Below are positions 27,555 through 34,417 of a stretch of DNA of 64,000 bases, one piece after another (position 1 is the first letter of the stretch; each line of letters starts with the position of its first letter). The position numbers were made by a program, and so were the translations under genes. The DNA is from Paenibacillus sp. Soil750 (GTDB lineage: Bacteria; Bacillota; Bacilli; Paenibacillales; NBRC-103111), in the NCBI RefSeq assembly GCF_001428045.1, contig NZ_LMSD01000014.1:1-64000 (forward strand), given 5' to 3'. The notes below the pieces were generated by a model. It saw only the letters and a list, made by a program, of their open reading frames with translations, was not told the origin of the DNA and did no database searches.

Positions 27555-28535
27555 TTGAAAATTAGAGTGAGTGCTGTTGTGATTACGTTTGCCGCTGCCG
27601 TTATTGGGATCACGGGATTTCTAGTCTTCGCTAACCAATTTGGTGCCAAGAACAATTCAATTATTGTGATCCCCAAGACGATTGATCCACATGTGGAATT
27701 CTGGCAGGTGTTGAATCAAGGCGTATTTGCAGCCGCGAAAGAGTATAATGCAGAGATTAAGATCGTGGGAACCGCTTCGGAATCACAAATCGAGGAACAG
27801 ATTAAACTTGTGGAACAAGCCATAGAGGAGAAGCCGAAGGCGATTATCCTGGCGGCAACGGATTACAATCGGCTAGTTCCTGTTGCTCGGCGTGCGATAG
27901 ATGCAGGTATTACGCTGATCACGGTCGATTCAGGTCTTGCGGGAGGCGTATCGGAGAGCTTTATTGCAACGGATAATTACGCGGCAGGGCGCAAAGCTGT
28001 GGAAACGATGAAGGGTTATGTGCAAGGGCCAGCAACGTACGCAATCGTTAGCTTTGTGAAAACCTCGACCACCCAGATGGATCGCGAAAACGGGGTGCGG
28101 GATAGCTTGAACAGTGATGCTTCCGTTAAGCTGCTAGATTCGTTGTATAGTAACGGATCTGAAGACAAGGCGTATGAGCAAACGATGGAACTTCTCAGGG
28201 AGCACTCGGAAATCAAAGGCATTTTTGGTTTGAATGAGGTTTCGACTATTGGCGCCGGGAGGGCCCTGAAGGAGATGGACCCTGGGCGAACGATAAAGCT
28301 TGTCGGCTTCGACAGCTCAATGAATGAAATTTCCTTCCTTGAGGCTGGGATTTTGCAAGCAACGGTCGTGCAGAAGCCTTTTAACATGGGATATCTCGCT
28401 GTCAAAACTGCGCTCCAGGCTCATCGTGGGGAAATGGTAAAACGTATGATGGATACGGGCTCTGAGGTCATCACCAAGGAGAATATGTATACGAATGAGA
28501 ATCAGAAGCTGTTGTTTCCTTTTGTCGGGAAATAG
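27555..28535 (+). CDS. Membrane-anchored RbsB-type sugar sensor protein
   Basis: A 326-residue family-1 (RbsB/XylF-like) sugar-binding protein: IIVIPKTIDPHVEFWQVLNQ, then ITVDSGLAGG and IKLVGFDSSMNEISFLEAGI. Unlike the transport binder at 12992 it has no lipobox cysteine; the N-terminus is an uncleaved-looking hydrophobic helix (VVITFAAAVIGITGFLVF), so it should stay anchored outside the membrane. Being the third gene after a regulator and kinase, it resembles XylFII of the XylFII-LytS-YesN xylose system, in which an anchored binder hands the signal to the kinase. TTG start with GAGGTG upstream. The sugar is unknown; galactose or a galactoside is a context-based guess. Confidence 0.85.
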   Translation: MKIRVSAVVITFAAAVIGITGFLVFANQFGAKNNSIIVIPKTIDPHVEFWQVLNQGVFAAAKEYNAEIKIVGTASESQIEEQIKLVEQAIEEKPKAIILAATDYNRLVPVARRAIDAGITLITVDSGLAGGVSESFIATDNYAAGRKAVETMKGYVQGPATYAIVSFVKTSTTQMDRENGVRDSLNSDASVKLLDSLYSNGSEDKAYEQTMELLREHSEIKGIFGLNEVSTIGAGRALKEMDPGRTIKLVGFDSSMNEISFLEAGILQATVVQKPFNMGYLAVKTALQAHRGEMVKRMMDTGSEVITKENMYTNENQKLLFPFVGK

Positions 28536-28695
28536 GATGGGGACAAAGAACTCTGGAGATCGTTCATCAGTAAGTTCGAGGGGTTTTGACAAACGTTCAC
28601 GCTCTTCTGCAAAATTTCCCAGGAAATAGTAAGCGTCTTGTCGAAAGTTAAGTGCATTAATGTTATGTTTAGGGAAAAAGAGTCGGAGGTCACCT

Positions 28696-29595
28696 ATGCC
28701 TGAAGTGGTACAAATCGGACCGCTGCAATTGCAGGGGCAGTTAGTCGCGTTGTTGTTGGCTTGTGTGCTCGGGTTTTGGCTGATGCGGCGTGTAGTGCGG
28801 CAATGGAATCGGGTGGAGCTGGAAGGGCCCGATACGGATCGGAGAGCCGTGAAAGGTATGGATGATCTGATTTTGAACAGTGTCTTGATCGTGTTCTTTA
28901 CTTGGCGCTTGGGTAGTCTGTTGACACAGCCATCCCTGCTATGGGAAAGCCCGATGAAGCTGCTTTTGACAGCAGGCTCTAGGATGGAGATCGTGGTAGG
29001 CATCGTACTAGCGTACATCTACTTAACGTATCAGGTGCGTAAGCATGGTATTGCTTGGCGAGTTTTATTGGATATGCTCGCGATTGGTGCTGCGTCAGCG
29101 GTGTTCCTATATGCGGCTTTGACGCCTTCATTCGGGCTGCCAACCCAATTGCCCTGGGGAATTGGTGTGGAGGGTACGGTGTCGAGATTTCATCCCCATC
29201 ATGCGTACCTGGCGATCTTATTGGTACCTTTACTGGTGTGGCAGCAGTTGTGGACAGTTCGTTCGACAACCGTTCTAGGAACAGGCAAGCTGCTGAAGAT
29301 CACCTTGTTTTATTGTGGTGCAGCGGGGATGGTTGCGAGCTTTTTCGCATTAGCGGAGCCCACTGCTTTGTATCTCACCCCTGGACAGTTACTGAATCTA
29401 CTCATGATGATTATTGGAATGAATCTCCCTGTTTTGTCACATACTACGGGCAGAAGGGAGCTGATGGATATGAGTCAGAATGATTCCAAAACGCAAATCC
29501 AGCAAGAACAGCAAAATCAACAGCGTGATAAAAAACCTGCAAGTAAAGAGGGCTATGATAAAAAATTGGACGGCCCCAACCGCCCATCCACATGA
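28696..29595 (+). CDS. Lgt-like multi-spanning membrane protein, probably non-catalytic
   Basis: A 299-residue protein with about seven membrane helices and a Gln/Lys-rich cytoplasmic tail of about 45 residues. Several stretches follow the layout of prolipoprotein diacylglyceryl transferase (Lgt): LILNSVLIVFFTWRLGSLL, then GIVLAYIYLTYQVRKHGI, TPSFGLPTQLPWGIG, and FHPHHAYLAILLVPLLVW in the place of Lgt's HPxQLYE region. The key Lgt signature (GRxGNFxNxE) is absent; the matching place reads SAVFLYAALTPSFG, and the HGG motif is replaced by SRMEIV. It is therefore probably not an active transferase. ATG at 28696 follows CGGAGG. Its stop overlaps the next gene by 4 bp. Lgt likeness is by eye. Confidence 0.65.
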   Translation: MPEVVQIGPLQLQGQLVALLLACVLGFWLMRRVVRQWNRVELEGPDTDRRAVKGMDDLILNSVLIVFFTWRLGSLLTQPSLLWESPMKLLLTAGSRMEIVVGIVLAYIYLTYQVRKHGIAWRVLLDMLAIGAASAVFLYAALTPSFGLPTQLPWGIGVEGTVSRFHPHHAYLAILLVPLLVWQQLWTVRSTTVLGTGKLLKITLFYCGAAGMVASFFALAEPTALYLTPGQLLNLLMMIIGMNLPVLSHTTGRRELMDMSQNDSKTQIQQEQQNQQRDKKPASKEGYDKKLDGPNRPST

Positions 29596-29984
29596 GTCAA
29601 GATCAGAAGAAATCAGCCGCCTCTTCGAAGGACCAGAGTGAGCTAGATCCTTTTGAGATCGATTTTCTGCCGCAGTTTGAGCAAGGGAGAGGCCCGCGTG
29701 CACCATTTGTGAATGAGTATGGGGTTACGATCGGTGATCATGATTATGAATCTGACAATTCCCCTCTGGAACAATGGACATCAGATACCAACCCCGAAGT
29801 CATGGCAGGCGACCAGTGGGTGCATCCCTTTAAGGATGTTGGTTTCCAAAGCGCAGAGAATCGCGAACTATTTGAAGAAGGCATCAAGCCGCAAAGTGGT
29901 ATTTTCACCCATCCGGATAAAAATGTTGCCTACGAACCGGGTCAAGATATCGAGAATGATAAGGATGATAAAGCGGAAGCCTAA
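29592..29984 (+). CDS. Small acidic hypothetical protein, possibly DUF3905
   Basis: A 130-residue acidic, soluble protein without signal peptide or membrane helix. The central part (DQWVHPFKDVGFQSAENREL) looks conserved and recalls the small DUF3905 proteins of spore formers, a recollection I could not check. Its ATG overlaps the Lgt-like gene stop by 4 bp, so the two are co-translated and may work together. A terminator hairpin starts within its last codons. Confidence 0.75.
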   Translation: MSQDQKKSAASSKDQSELDPFEIDFLPQFEQGRGPRAPFVNEYGVTIGDHDYESDNSPLEQWTSDTNPEVMAGDQWVHPFKDVGFQSAENRELFEEGIKPQSGIFTHPDKNVAYEPGQDIENDKDDKAEA

Positions 29985-29998
29985 ACAGCTTTCGCTTT
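29970..29998 (+). terminator. Terminator overlapping a stop codon
   Basis: AAAGCGGAAGC and GCTTTCGCTTT form a stem (one mismatch or G-U) over a 7-nt loop that contains the TAA stop, followed by ATTTCTATTTTT. Confidence 0.75.
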
Positions 29999-30027
29999 AT
30001 TTCTATTTTTATCAAGAGACATTGGAC

Positions 30028-30056
30028 TTTGCTTTCACCGCTAACGGATGTATAAT
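30028..30056 (+). promoter_or_regulatory. Promoter of the bacilliredoxin gene
   Basis: A perfect TATAAT (30051-30056) with a weak -35 TTTGCT (30028-30033) 17 bp upstream. About 50 nt of leader to the ATG at 30114. Confidence 0.6.
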
Positions 30057-30113
30057 ATAAGTTATAGTCATTACGTTTTAAGAGTAACTATTAAATCCTA
30101 AGGGGTGGCACAT

Positions 30114-30551
30114 ATGGCAATGTCTTTTGATTCATACATGAAAGATATGGTTAAACCGATGAGAGAAGATTTGACTCGTCTGGGAATTACGGAGCTTCTG
30201 ACTCCTGAGCAAGTTGAGGAAGCAATTGAGAAATCCAAGGATGGCACGATGCTGCTTGTCGTGAATTCCGTTTGTGGCTGTGCAGCTGGTCAATGTCGTC
30301 CAGGTGTTGCAAAAGCTCTGCAAAACGATACAACGCCAACTTACACATACACCGTGTTCGCTGGTCAAGAGAAGGATGCTACGGCAAAAGCGCGTGAGTA
30401 CTTGGCGCCATACCCGCCATCATCCCCATCCATCGCGTTGTTCAAGAACGGTGAGCTAGCTCACTTCATTCAACGTCACCAAATCGAAGATCGTTCCGCA
30501 GACATGATCGCTGGCGATTTGATTGGTGCTTTTGAACAATATTGCAAATAA
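30114..30551 (+). CDS. Bacilliredoxin, BrxA/BrxB family
   Basis: A 145-residue thioredoxin-fold protein of the YphP/YqiW (BrxA/BrxB) family, with the CGC active site in VVNSVCGCAAG, then VFAGQEKDATAKAREYL and PPSSPSIALF. These proteins remove bacillithiol from oxidised protein thiols. The residue run after the active site reads GQCRPG, giving an extra Cys not seen in the two Bacillus subtilis proteins as I recall them. ATG at 30114 is chosen because AAGGGGTGG lies 6 nt upstream; the GTG at 30105 sits inside that site. Single gene with its own promoter and terminator. Confidence 0.93.
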   Translation: MAMSFDSYMKDMVKPMREDLTRLGITELLTPEQVEEAIEKSKDGTMLLVVNSVCGCAAGQCRPGVAKALQNDTTPTYTYTVFAGQEKDATAKAREYLAPYPPSSPSIALFKNGELAHFIQRHQIEDRSADMIAGDLIGAFEQYCK

Positions 30552-30569
30552 TAATTGTTAGGCATATAG

Positions 30570-30600
30570 GCCCTACCTGCCAATGAGCAGGTGGGCTTTT
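30570..30600 (+). terminator. Rho-independent terminator
   Basis: GCCCTACCTGC pairs with GCAGGTGGGC (one bulged T), followed by TTTTTTCTTTTT. Ends the bacilliredoxin transcript and marks the left border of the repeat array. Confidence 0.88.
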
Positions 30601-30628
30601 TTCTTTTTGGTGTGCCCAGAGGCACGTA

Positions 30629-31085
30629 GGGTGTAGATAGTCTAAAAAATCGACTAACGTGAGTGAAAAGGCGCCCCCACGGGTGTAGATAGTCGGAGAA
30701 ACCGACTAACGCGAGTGGAAGGGCGCCTCAGCGGGTGGAGATAGTCGAAAAAATCGACTAACGCGAGTGAAAAGGCGCCCCCGCGGGTGGAGATAGTCGA
30801 AAAAATCGACTAACGCGAGTGAAAAGGCGCCTCAGCGGGTGGAGATAGTCGGAAAAACCGACTAACGCGAGTGGAAAGGCGCCTCAGCGGGTGGAGATAG
30901 TCGGAAAAACCGACTAACTCGGGGGTCTAGGGGCCTTGTGAGTGGAGTTAGTCGGAGAAACCGACTAACTCGTAGTGTTTAGGGGTGTGCGGGTGAAGAT
31001 AGTCGGAAAAACCGACTATCTCGTACGTCTTCGTGGGCCCGCCGGTGTAGATAGTCGATATTATCGACTATCTACACGTACCGCA
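30629..31085. repeat. Tandem array of nine 51-52 bp hairpin repeats
   Basis: Units begin at 30629, 30681, 30733, 30785, 30837, 30889, 30940, 30991 and 31043, that is at periods of 52, 52, 52, 52, 52, 51, 51 and 52. Each has the core TAGTCG(G/A), five mostly A bases, (C/T)CGACTA. The first five units are highly alike (tails GAGTGAAAAGGCGCC); the last four diverge outside the core. Stem bases co-vary: G-C in some units, A-T in others. The last unit is a perfect 16-bp inverted repeat. No open reading frame spans the array, and the 657-bp gap 30552-31208 holds nothing else but a terminator and the nadE leader. Confidence 0.9.
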
Positions 31086-31208
31086 TAGCCCCTGTCCGCT
31101 GTTTTTGTATTTAGTGTGGATTACACTTTGAAATTTGGGAGCCGAAAGTCTATACTAGATCTCAAAGAAGGCATCATTCCAAAATTTAGATAAAAGGTGG
31201 AGAGTTGC

Positions 31209-32018
31209 ATGAGTTTACAAGCTGAAATTATCGCAAAGCTCGGCGTTAAACCTGAAATTGATATTGATGAAGAGATTCGCAAACGTGTGGATTTCCTGAA
31301 AAATTACGTGCTTGGCGCGCACGCGAACGGTCTGCTGATCGCGATTAGCGGCGGTATCGACAGCGCGGTAGCAGCAGGACTGTGTAAGCAAGCTACAGAC
31401 GAGCTAACAGCGGAAAAAGGCAAAGAATACAAAACCGTCGGCGTGTTCCAGCCTTATGGCCAACAAGTTGACATCGAAGATAGCTACGCAGTGGCAAAAG
31501 CCTTCGATTTGAAATACCAAATCGAGAACAATATCGAAGAGTCCGTCGACGAGATTGCGATCGAAGTCGAATACGGGCTCAAGCACATCGGCGTTCACCA
31601 GCATGTGAGCCGCGGCGGCAAAGGCAACATCAAGGCACGGACGCGCATGGTGATGCAGTATGCCTTGGCTTTTGAGCTAGGCTTGATCGTCGTGGGCACG
31701 GATCATGCCTCCGAAGCGGTCACCGGCTTCTATACGAAGTACGGCGACGGCGCAGTTGACATTACACCGCTGAGCACGCTGAACAAGCGCCAAGTGCGCT
31801 CGCTCGCTGCGAAGATCGGTGTACCGCAAAGCGTGCTAGACAAAGCTCCTACAGCGGGCCTTTGGGATGGTCAAACCGACGAGGACGAGCTAGGCATCAC
31901 CTACGGTGATAACAGCGACTATCTCGAAGGCAAGCAAATTGATCCAGCGATTCAAGAAAAGCTGGAGAAGCAATATGTGAAAACCGAGCACAAGCGTGTT
32001 CCGATTCCAGGCATTTAG
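31209..32018 (+). CDS. nadE: NH3-dependent NAD synthetase
   Basis: A 269-residue enzyme that amidates nicotinic acid adenine dinucleotide to NAD+ with ammonia and ATP, the last step of NAD synthesis. The PP-loop is LLIAISGGIDSAVAAGLC; KGNIKARTRMVMQYALA and VVGTDHASEAVTGFYTKYGDG follow as expected. Length matches ammonia-dependent NadE, with no glutaminase domain. ATG at 31209 is chosen for the AAGGTGG 8 nt upstream; the GTG at 31197 lies within that site. It is a single gene between the repeat array and a terminator. Confidence 0.96.
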   Translation: MSLQAEIIAKLGVKPEIDIDEEIRKRVDFLKNYVLGAHANGLLIAISGGIDSAVAAGLCKQATDELTAEKGKEYKTVGVFQPYGQQVDIEDSYAVAKAFDLKYQIENNIEESVDEIAIEVEYGLKHIGVHQHVSRGGKGNIKARTRMVMQYALAFELGLIVVGTDHASEAVTGFYTKYGDGAVDITPLSTLNKRQVRSLAAKIGVPQSVLDKAPTAGLWDGQTDEDELGITYGDNSDYLEGKQIDPAIQEKLEKQYVKTEHKRVPIPGI

Positions 32019-32034
32019 GTGTTAGGGTTCAGAG

Positions 32035-32066
32035 ACTATCCATGTTAAACATGGATAGTTTTTTTC
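32035..32066 (+). terminator. Rho-independent terminator of nadE
   Basis: ACTATCCATG pairs with CATGGATAGT over a 5-nt loop, followed by TTTTTTC. Confidence 0.9.
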
Positions 32067-32093
32067 TTTTTCTATTTCTTAAACTTACGCAGC

Positions 32094-32143
32094 TTGACAA
32101 CGTTGGATTACAACTGTAATATTCAAGTTGTATTACAGTTGTA
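32094..32143 (+). promoter_or_regulatory. Promoter with two BlaI/MecI-type operators
   Basis: TTGACA (32094-32099), 17-bp spacer, TAATAT (32117-32122), a near-consensus promoter. Two TACA-nn-TGTA boxes, the BlaI/MecI recognition pattern, lie at 32109-32118 (TACAACTGTA, running into the -10) and 32134-32143 (TACAGTTGTA). They are inverse complements of one another, centred 25 bp apart. Strong support for autorepression by the next gene. Confidence 0.9.
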
Positions 32144-32167
32144 ATCCAACCGAAAGGAGGAAACGAT

Positions 32168-32542
32168 GTGAAGACGGTCCCTCATATTACGGATGCCGAA
32201 TGGGAAGTTATGAAGGTACTCTGGAACGAATCACCACGCACAGCCAATGAAGTTATTGATGCTATGCAGGAGCGGACAGAGTGGAAACCCAAAACGATTC
32301 GAACCCTATTGAACAGGCTAGCGCAGAAGCAGGCGATCTCGTTTACGCAAGAGAACAGGGTGTATGCTTATTTCCCTTTGGTCTCTGAGGGCGAGTGTGT
32401 GAAGTCGGAGACACAATCTTTTCTGAAAAGAATTTATGGCGGGGCCTTTAAGCCAATGCTTGTTAATTTTTTGAAAGAGGAGCAATTGTCGGAGGAAGAT
32501 ATCAAAGAGTTAAGAGAGATGCTTGACGGTAAAAACAAATGA
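32168..32542 (+). CDS. BlaI/MecI-family repressor
   Basis: A 124-residue winged-helix repressor. ITDAEWEVMKVLWNESPRTA and the recognition helix KPKTIRTLLNRLAQK are classic BlaI/MecI features; the C-terminal dimerisation helix has the site region cleaved in the family. GTG start with AAAGGAGG 7 nt upstream; the overlapping ATG at 32166 runs into a stop. It is followed by an M56 peptidase gene 49 bp downstream, so the two form a BlaI/BlaR1-like switch. No beta-lactamase or mecA gene is present, so the controlled gene besides this operon is unknown. Confidence 0.93.
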   Translation: MKTVPHITDAEWEVMKVLWNESPRTANEVIDAMQERTEWKPKTIRTLLNRLAQKQAISFTQENRVYAYFPLVSEGECVKSETQSFLKRIYGGAFKPMLVNFLKEEQLSEEDIKELREMLDGKNK

Positions 32543-32591
32543 CAAGTGCTACAGCAAGGTTCCACTTCTAGGAAAGAAGGGAGGGATGAAG

Positions 32592-34058
32592 GTGAACCCA
32601 ATGAGTGAACTTCTTATAGGTTTTTTTGAATGGATCCTATCGGTATCGATCATGGCAACCATTACAGTTGTGTTCATTATGCTGATTCAGCGCATCCTGC
32701 ATAAACGGATTAAACCTAGATGGCACTATCTCATGTGGTTGTTGGTACTCGTAAGACTGCTCCTGCCTTGGCACTTGGAGAGCAATTTAAGCATTTATAA
32801 TTGGTTATCCTACCCTGATACGATTTACGAAATCAATCCAGCAAATGAAATAGGAACACATGAGGAATTGGCAATTGGTGACTCGTTGTCGAATATTTTG
32901 TATAAATATGCGATGTACGTATGGGTGCTTGGAATTGTCCTATTTGCGATATATACCTTCGTGATCAACCGTAAATTTGCGCTGAAAATAAGGAAAGAAA
33001 CGAGACCGATCACAGACATCGGCATATTACAGTTATTCACTCAGAGCCGACAGCTAATGTCGATACATAAACCGGTCACATTAGTGGTATCAGACAAATT
33101 GTCGATGCCTACGTTATTTGGCTTCAGGAATCCCTGTTTAGTCATACCGCAGTCGGTCATTAACAGTTTAAACCATGAGCAATTACGGCATGTCTTTCTA
33201 CATGAACTGGCACATTGCAAACGAAATGATATTGGTGTCAATTGGCTGATGCAATTTCTGTTGATTATTCATTGGTTCAACCCTGTACTTTGGTACGCGC
33301 ATCAACGGATGCGTGAGGACCAGGAGATTGCAAGCGATGCTTTAGCCCTTTCTTATATAGAACCGGCTCGAAGAGAAGAATACGGATATACACTCATTCA
33401 ATTATTGGAAAGCTATGTGCGACCCATAAGTGTCCCAGGTAATGTTCATTTATCCGGAAACAAGTCACAGTTAAAGAGGAGAATTATGATGATTAAACAG
33501 TTTCAATTTAATTCCTACCGGTGGTCGTTCCTTGGTTTAGCTGCCATTCTCATCATTAGTGGTTGCTCGTTGACGAATGCGAGTGTAGATAAGAAATCAG
33601 CAATGGAATCGAATTCGCCGATTGTTGATCAGAAGACAACGGATACAAGTGCGCTAACAACAGGGACGGAAAAGAATACCTCAGTTGAAACCGCAGGCGA
33701 AACCAAGACGACCGACGTAGTGACACCAACTGCTCCAACTACTCCGACAGTGGAGTCAAGTCCAGCGCCTACAACTGCACCTGCTCAGGTGACGGAGGGA
33801 TCCAGATCTGCACCAGCACCTGCACCAGCTCAAGAGGTAAGGAAGCCCGAATCAGCAGCTGCACCAGTAGCAGTACCAGAAGTAAGAAAGCCAGGAGCAG
33901 TGCCATCAGCAGTCCAAGAAGTGAGGAAGCCCGAATCAGCACCAGCGGCATCCCAAGAAGTGAGGAAGCCAAGATCAGCTCCAGTAGCAGTCCCAACAGC
34001 AGCTCCAGCAGTGAGGGAGTTACCGTCAGAGCCGTCAGTTGTACCAGCAAGTAAGTAA
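32592..34058 (+). CDS. BlaR1-like M56 metallopeptidase with repeat tail
   Basis: A 488-residue membrane protein. Residues 1 to about 310 match the BlaR1/MecR1 transmembrane metalloprotease part: four helices and the zinc site HELAH (about residue 204) in FLHELAHCKRND. After the fourth helix (FLGLAAILIISGCSLTN) the usual penicillin-binding sensor domain is absent. Instead comes a low-complexity Ser/Thr stretch and a tail with about four EVRKPxSAP-like repeats. The helix end ISGCS resembles a lipobox but is internal. GTG at 32592 is preferred because GGAGGG lies 7 nt upstream; ATG at 32586 is too close to it. It should cleave the BlaI-type repressor when triggered by an unknown signal. Confidence 0.85.
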   Translation: MNPMSELLIGFFEWILSVSIMATITVVFIMLIQRILHKRIKPRWHYLMWLLVLVRLLLPWHLESNLSIYNWLSYPDTIYEINPANEIGTHEELAIGDSLSNILYKYAMYVWVLGIVLFAIYTFVINRKFALKIRKETRPITDIGILQLFTQSRQLMSIHKPVTLVVSDKLSMPTLFGFRNPCLVIPQSVINSLNHEQLRHVFLHELAHCKRNDIGVNWLMQFLLIIHWFNPVLWYAHQRMREDQEIASDALALSYIEPARREEYGYTLIQLLESYVRPISVPGNVHLSGNKSQLKRRIMMIKQFQFNSYRWSFLGLAAILIISGCSLTNASVDKKSAMESNSPIVDQKTTDTSALTTGTEKNTSVETAGETKTTDVVTPTAPTTPTVESSPAPTTAPAQVTEGSRSAPAPAPAQEVRKPESAAAPVAVPEVRKPGAVPSAVQEVRKPESAPAASQEVRKPRSAPVAVPTAAPAVRELPSEPSVVPASK

Positions 34059-34070
34059 ACCTAATCGAAG

Positions 34071-34107
34071 AAGACCCGAGGCCAAATATGCCTTGGGTCT
34101 TTTTTTA
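34071..34107 (+). terminator. Rho-independent terminator
   Basis: AAGACCCGAGGC pairs with GCCTTGGGTCTT over a 7-nt loop, followed by a T run. Ends the BlaI/BlaR1-like operon. Confidence 0.9.
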
Positions 34108-34198
34108 TAATCAAAACCGTAAAATATGCAGCTAATATTGCCGTATTATCTAAGATTTAGCGAATAGATGGAAAAGGTCGTTTGGGGAGAAGTAGTAA

Positions 34199-34225
34199 AA
34201 TTAGCTACATAAAATCCATTAATTT
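34199..34225. repeat. AT-rich intergenic repeat, locus B
   Basis: AATTAGCTACATAAAATCC followed by ATTAATTT, a copy of the motif at loci A, C and D. It lies in the 359-bp gap 34059-34417, which otherwise holds a terminator, a direct duplication of TTAGGAGTAGA (34268 and 34285) and a tiny possible leader frame at 34295-34312. Confidence 0.5.
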
Positions 34226-34417
34226 GTTTAGTGCGGCGTAGAATAGGCTGGATGGTTGAAGCGATTTTAGGAGTAGAAGGAGGATTAGGAGTAGATGTCA
34301 CCCAAAAAATAGTAACCATAGCTGAAATTTGAAGCCTTACATCGCCGGAATAGAAGACCTATAATGAGTAAAGTGAAAGTGCTTACAAGGACGAAGACAC
34401 AGGAGGTGCAGCCAGAA

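Noticed and set aside
30629..31085. CRISPR array
   Set aside because: The repeat period is 51-52 bp, yet the whole unit is repeated without unique spacers of uniform length, and no cas gene is near.
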